Notes under the pieces: generated by a model
What the model saw: only the letters and a program-made list of their open reading frames with translations
Database searches by the model: none
What the model was told of the DNA's origin: nothing
Source of the DNA: Flavobacterium sp.
GTDB taxonomy: Bacteria > Bacteroidota > Bacteroidia > Flavobacteriales > Flavobacteriaceae
Direction of reading: 5' to 3'
DNA: 9,431 nucleotides
Assembly (NCBI GenBank): GCA_017989775.1
Contig: JAGNPF010000033.1
Coordinates: 1-9,431 of the forward strand
In this document: positions 7,099 through 9,431 of the stretch, one piece after another
Layout: every line of letters begins with the position of its first letter
Numbering within the stretch: the stretch's first letter is position 1
Program-made: the position numbers and the translations under genes

Positions 7099-7123
7099 AG
7101 TTGATTAGAAAACGTGTGTTCCT

Positions 7124-7696
7124 TTACAGACTTTCAATCACGGTACTCAGTCGTTCCGTAATTTCTGCTATCGAACCAATCCCGTTTACTGGATAAAATT
7201 TGTTTTGTTGGGTGTAATACTCCATCAAGGGAGCTGTTTTTTCGTTGTATTCTTGGTAACGATTTCTGATTTTTTCTTCGTCCTGATCGTCCACTCTTCC
7301 GCTGGTTTTTCCTCTTTCGAGCAAACGGGCCACCAAGATTTCATCATCGGCTTCCAAGGCAACCGTGGCGGTAATTTTATCATTTTTACTGGCCAAAAAT
7401 GCATCCAAAGCTTGGGCTTGGGCAATGGTTCTTGGAAAACCGTCAAACAAGAATCCTGCTGAATCTTGATTTTTTTCCACTTCGCTTTGCAACATTTTGA
7501 TGGTCACTTCATCCGGAACCAAATCGCCTTTGTCCATATAAGTTTTGGCCAATTGTCCCAATTCGGTTTCATTTTTGATGTTGAATCTAAAAATATCTCC
7601 TGTGGAAAGATGTGTCAAATTGTATTTTCCTTTCAAAAACTCTGCTTGAGTTCCTTTTCCTGCACCTGGTTTCCCAAATAAAACAATGTTAATCAT
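7124..7696 (-). CDS. adk: Adenylate kinase
   Basis: It catalyses AMP + ATP to 2 ADP in the cytoplasm, keeping adenine nucleotides in balance. The 190-residue protein has the P-loop GKPGAGKGT (8-16), the AMP-binding LSTGD (30-34), DGFPRT (85-90) and a short LID region RGKTSGRVDDQDEEKIRNR (128-146). There is no long zinc-finger-type insert, so this is the short-LID form common in Bacteroidota. MINIVLFG is a normal N-terminus, preceded by an A-rich stretch rather than a Shine-Dalgarno site. It lies 46 bp after hpt and 25 bp before the CorC-type gene on the same strand, with no terminator or -7 box in either gap, so co-transcription is likely. Confidence 0.96.
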   Translation of the reverse strand: MINIVLFGKPGAGKGTQAEFLKGKYNLTHLSTGDIFRFNIKNETELGQLAKTYMDKGDLVPDEVTIKMLQSEVEKNQDSAGFLFDGFPRTIAQAQALDAFLASKNDKITATVALEADDEILVARLLERGKTSGRVDDQDEEKIRNRYQEYNEKTAPLMEYYTQQNKFYPVNGIGSIAEITERLSTVIESL

Positions 7697-7742
7697 TTTT
7701 ATAATTGTAAATAATGGTTATGTAATTATGAGTGTTTCGTTA

Positions 7743-8273
7743 TTAATCTTTCAATTGGTAAATTTCGGGCAAGTTTCTACCCAAACCATCGTAATCCAAT
7801 CCGAAACCAACGATGAATTTGTTGGGTATCCTGATTCCGACATAATCAATTTTGATGTCATGCTTCAAGGCTTCCGGTTTGAAAAAAAGAGTCGCCACCT
7901 TGAAGTGCTTCACGTTTTTCTCCTTAAATAATTGTTTCAAAGTCACCAAAGTGGTTCCCGTATCCACGATATCTTCGATAACCACGACGCTTCGGCCAGT
8001 CAAATCTTGATCTAAACCTATCAATTGTTTCACTTGATTGGTCGATGTTGTCCCTTCATAAGAAGCCATTTTTATAAAACTTACTTCGCATGGGGATTTG
8101 TAATGTTTCATAAAATCAGAAACGACCATAAAAGCACCATTCAAAACACCTATAAACAAAGGGGTTTCGTCGACAAAATCCTCTTCGACCAATTCAGCTA
8201 TTTTGGCGATGGCAAAGTCTATTTCTTCGGCAGAAATAAACGGAACAAATTGTTTATCGTGTAATTGTATCAC
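7743..8273 (-). CDS. hpt: Hypoxanthine phosphoribosyltransferase
   Basis: This purine-salvage enzyme joins hypoxanthine (and usually guanine) to PRPP, giving IMP or GMP. Signatures are the PRPP loop VVVIEDIVDTGTT (96-108), the flexible-loop segment KMASYEGTTSTNQVK (68-82) and the C-terminal GFGLDYDGLGRNLPEI (156-171), where the aspartate contacts metal and the base. I start it at the GTG at 8273 (MIQLHDKQFVPFIS), giving 176 residues, the normal length. An in-frame GTG at 8315 would add 14 residues, but it lies upstream of the -7 promoter element at 8298-8305 and would not be on that transcript. It is the first gene of the hpt-adk-corC-obg unit. The start choice is an inference from promoter position and family length. 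Confidence 0.94.
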   Translation of the reverse strand: MIQLHDKQFVPFISAEEIDFAIAKIAELVEEDFVDETPLFIGVLNGAFMVVSDFMKHYKSPCEVSFIKMASYEGTTSTNQVKQLIGLDQDLTGRSVVVIEDIVDTGTTLVTLKQLFKEKNVKHFKVATLFFKPEALKHDIKIDYVGIRIPNKFIVGFGLDYDGLGRNLPEIYQLKD

Positions 8274-8297
8274 TTTTTCAGTTTTAAAAATAATGCG

Positions 8298-8331
8298 CAA
8301 AGATAGCGATTTCACTTTTGACTTTTAACAA
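8298..8331 (-). promoter_or_regulatory. Promoter of the hpt-adk-corC-obg unit
   Basis: On the minus strand the -7 element TATCTTTG (8305-8298) matches TANNTTTG exactly. A TTG (8331-8329) lies 23 bp upstream, at the long end of the -33 spacing. Transcription would begin near 8290, leaving a leader of under 20 nt before the GTG at 8273. It overlaps the divergent promoter on the plus strand. Confidence 0.55.
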
Positions 8332-8347
8332 TTGATTTGTACTTTTC
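8316..8347 (+). promoter_or_regulatory. Candidate promoter of the helical hypothetical gene
   Basis: TTTTG (8316-8320) lies 19 bp before TACTTTTC (8340-8347), which differs from TANNTTTG only in the last base, and 19 bp is the preferred spacing. Transcription would begin about 10 bp before the ATG at 8365. A second candidate, TTG at 8332 with CAAATTTG at 8351-8358, would give an almost leaderless transcript. Confidence 0.4.
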
Positions 8348-8364
8348 AATCAAATTTGCAGCCA

Positions 8365-8919
8365 ATGAGCATTGAATTCCAAAAAAGATTAGATTCCGTA
8401 ACCGGACACAAAGAAAGCAGGCAAAAACAGGCCGACGAAGTACTGGACAATCCTGAGCTATTTCAGGAATTGATTCGCCTCTGTTTTCCAACTTCCAACC
8501 AAAACAACTCCAAAGCCTGTTGGGTTTTGGAATTGGTTTGTTATGAAAAACTGGAATGGCTCGAAGACTATTTGGATTTTTTCTGTTCCAACATCAAAAA
8601 ACTGGCTGATGATGGTGCTGTTCGTGCTATTTCTAAAGTTTGTCTCTTGTTGACGATTGCTCATTTCAAAAAAAAAGAAATTGTACTTACAGAAAACCAA
8701 TTGCAGGAAATCACCGAAACTTGTTTTGACTGGCTGATCAATGATACTAAAGTGGCCTCGAAATGTTATGCGATTCGTGCTTTGCATTTGTTGGGCAATC
8801 ATTTCGACTGGATTCACCCTGAATTAAAAATCATCTTGAAAAAAGATTATCTCAATCATTCCGCCGCATACCAAGCAGTTGGAAGAGAAATCTTGAAGAA
8901 AATAAACCGTCAAAAATAA
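8365..8919 (+). CDS. Uncharacterised all-helical protein
   Basis: I do not recognise a function. The 184-residue product (from ATG 8365, MSIEFQKRLDSVTGHKESR) is soluble, with no signal peptide or membrane span. It reads as a chain of amphipathic helices, for example ELFQELIRLCF, KACWVLELVCYEKLEWLEDYL, AVRAISKVCLLLTIAHF, QLQEITETCFDWLI and KVASKCYAIRALHLLGNHFDW. This spacing resembles HEAT-like helical repeats, suggesting a protein-binding scaffold. It has five or more cysteines but no metal-site spacing. I have a faint memory of similar flavobacterial proteins being labelled adenylosuccinate lyase, but no lyase signature is present and the protein is far too short, so I do not adopt that name. 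A TTG at 8332 would extend it by 11 residues, but that base lies inside the promoter region. It diverges from hpt and is followed after 32 bp by the antitoxin gene, with no terminator between. Confidence 0.75.
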   Translation: MSIEFQKRLDSVTGHKESRQKQADEVLDNPELFQELIRLCFPTSNQNNSKACWVLELVCYEKLEWLEDYLDFFCSNIKKLADDGAVRAISKVCLLLTIAHFKKKEIVLTENQLQEITETCFDWLINDTKVASKCYAIRALHLLGNHFDWIHPELKIILKKDYLNHSAAYQAVGREILKKINRQK

Positions 8920-8922
8920 TTA

Positions 8923-8951
8923 TTACGTACATTTGTAAAAACTTTACGTAT
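8923..8951 (+). promoter_or_regulatory. Toxin-antitoxin promoter with paired TTACGTA operator candidates
   Basis: TACATTTG (8928-8935) is an exact TANNTTTG -7 element, placing the transcript start about 10 bp before the ATG at 8952. No -33 TTG is seen. TTACGTA occurs at 8923-8929 and 8944-8950, exactly 21 bp (two helical turns) apart, each holding the palindrome TACGTA. Between and overlapping them is an inverted repeat GTAAA-AAC-TTTAC (8935-8947). Ribbon-helix-helix antitoxins often bind such paired sites to repress their own promoter. Confidence 0.5.
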
Positions 8952-9200
8952 ATGAACACCAAGCTCACTTTATCGCTAGAAAAAGAAGTCATAGAACAGG
9001 CAAAATCCTATGCTAAAAAAACAGGCAGAAGCTTATCTGAACTGGTGGAAAGTTATTTTAAAAATCTGATAGAAAAAACAGAAAAAGAGGATGACATTCA
9101 TCCTAAAGTCAAAAAATTGATTGGCAGAATCACCCTTCCTGACGATTTTGACGAAGACAAAGCCAAAGACGAATACTTTAAAGAGAAATATGGTATTTAA
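8952..9200 (+). CDS. Ribbon-helix-helix-like antitoxin (DUF6364 type)
   Basis: The 82-residue protein has a short N-terminal strand (NTKLTLSLEK, 2-11) and then two helices around a glycine turn (VIEQAKSYAKKTG, 13-25; RSLSELVESYFKNLIEK, 26-42). This is the ribbon-helix-helix DNA-binding layout, and the strand would enter the operator major groove. Residues 43-82 are charged, with PKVKKLIGRITLPDDFDEDKA and an EYFKEKYG tail that would wrap the toxin. I recognise the overall pattern as the DUF6364 family, regularly found before PIN-domain genes in Bacteroidota. Its stop overlaps the next gene's start by 11 bp, a tight coupling typical of toxin-antitoxin pairs. The protein should neutralise the toxin and repress the shared promoter. 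The start is the only ATG near the N-terminal strand. Confidence 0.85.
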   Translation: MNTKLTLSLEKEVIEQAKSYAKKTGRSLSELVESYFKNLIEKTEKEDDIHPKVKKLIGRITLPDDFDEDKAKDEYFKEKYGI

Positions 9201-9431
9201 TCAGATTTTTTTAGACACCAATATTTTAGTAGATATTGTTGCCAACAGAAAACCTTTTTCCAAAGATGCCATCGAAATTTTCGATTATTGTCAGCGGAAA
9301 AAAATCAAAATGTATTCGACCTCCATTTCAATTGCCAACTTGCATTACATTGCAAAAAAAATGGTTGACGAAAAAGAACTTCGGTCGATTATTGACGATT
9401 TGCTAGACACCATTTCCATCATTGCAATTAC
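9190..9431 (+). CDS. PIN-domain toxin, VapC-like (PIN_3 type), partial
   Basis: An ATG at 9190 opens a frame that runs 80 codons to the window end without a stop. It is missing the C-terminus, as this family is usually about 130-140 residues. The start MVFNQIFLDTNILVDIV has the first PIN catalytic motif (D9, T10, N11, D15). It continues with NRKPFSKDAIEIFDYC and a second motif region TSISIANLHYIAKK (44-57). In many VapC toxins a Glu sits where N50 is, but the PIN_3 group of Bacteroidota typically has Asn in this FANIHYI-like motif, so this is not evidence of inactivation. PIN toxins are magnesium-dependent ribonucleases that cut tRNA or rRNA and arrest translation. The 11-bp overlap with the antitoxin gene couples the two. 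The remaining acidic residues lie beyond the window. Confidence 0.85.
   Translation, partial: MVFNQIFLDTNILVDIVANRKPFSKDAIEIFDYCQRKKIKMYSTSISIANLHYIAKKMVDEKELRSIIDDLLDTISIIAI

Noticed and set aside
8668..8676. Run of nine A in the helical hypothetical gene as a programmed slippage or frameshift site
   Set aside because: The frame reads through it sensibly as Lys-Lys-Lys and continues with the same helical composition to the stop. A-runs are common in this AT-rich DNA and no alternative-frame product is seen.
9319..9360. PIN toxin inactive because the usual second-motif Glu is Asn (N50)
   Set aside because: The PIN_3 group in Bacteroidota typically has Asn in this motif, and the first acidic motif is intact. 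The rest of the active site lies outside the window.

Overview
The window looks like a chromosome segment from a flavobacterium or close relative (Bacteroidota, Flavobacteriia). The evidence is AT-rich DNA, start codons preceded by A-rich stretches rather than Shine-Dalgarno sites, several exact copies of the Bacteroidota -7 promoter element TANNTTTG, and the gene content: an S46 dipeptidyl peptidase, a bacteroidetal alpha-2-macroglobulin tail, short-LID adenylate kinase beside hpt and obg, and a DUF6364-type/PIN_3-type toxin-antitoxin pair. Most of it is core housekeeping DNA. The only clearly accessory element is the toxin-antitoxin pair at the right edge.

Layout, left to right. Positions 1-228 (+) hold the last 75 codons of an alpha-2-macroglobulin-family protein, closed by a strong hairpin terminator (251-285). 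Positions 446-2256 (+) hold a two-gene unit, an LpxH-like metallophosphoesterase and a GT-B glycosyltransferase 5 bp apart, probably acting on a lipid-linked or nucleotide-sugar substrate at the inner membrane. A possible promoter (337-344) and a 24-codon leader ORF (361-435) precede it. A bidirectional terminator (2274-2311) separates it from the convergent gene. Positions 2348-4510 (-) hold a periplasmic S46 dipeptidyl peptidase with DPP7-type specificity, behind its own promoter.

Positions 4743-8273 (-) look like one transcription unit read right to left: hpt, adk, a CNNM/CorC-type membrane protein, and obg. It starts at a good promoter near 8300 and ends at a hairpin whose pairing favours the minus strand (4691-4723). 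Purine salvage (hpt), adenine nucleotide balance (adk) and the ribosome/ppGpp-linked GTPase (obg) form a nucleotide and growth-control group. The CorC-type gene sits between adk and obg and is followed by a spacer of small direct repeats.

Positions 8365-8919 (+) hold an all-helical protein of unknown function, diverging from hpt through an overlapping promoter pair. Positions 8952-9431 (+) hold an antitoxin gene and an 11-bp-overlapping PIN-domain toxin gene cut by the window end. Two TTACGTA sites 21 bp apart flank the antitoxin promoter and are a plausible autoregulatory operator.

No rRNA, tRNA, CRISPR array, insertion sequence or phage gene is seen. No gene-free stretch exceeds 300 bp. 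I found no convincing large, undescribed system. The most promising leads are the phosphoesterase/glycosyltransferase pair with its leader region, the toxin-antitoxin operator, and the divergent promoter by hpt.
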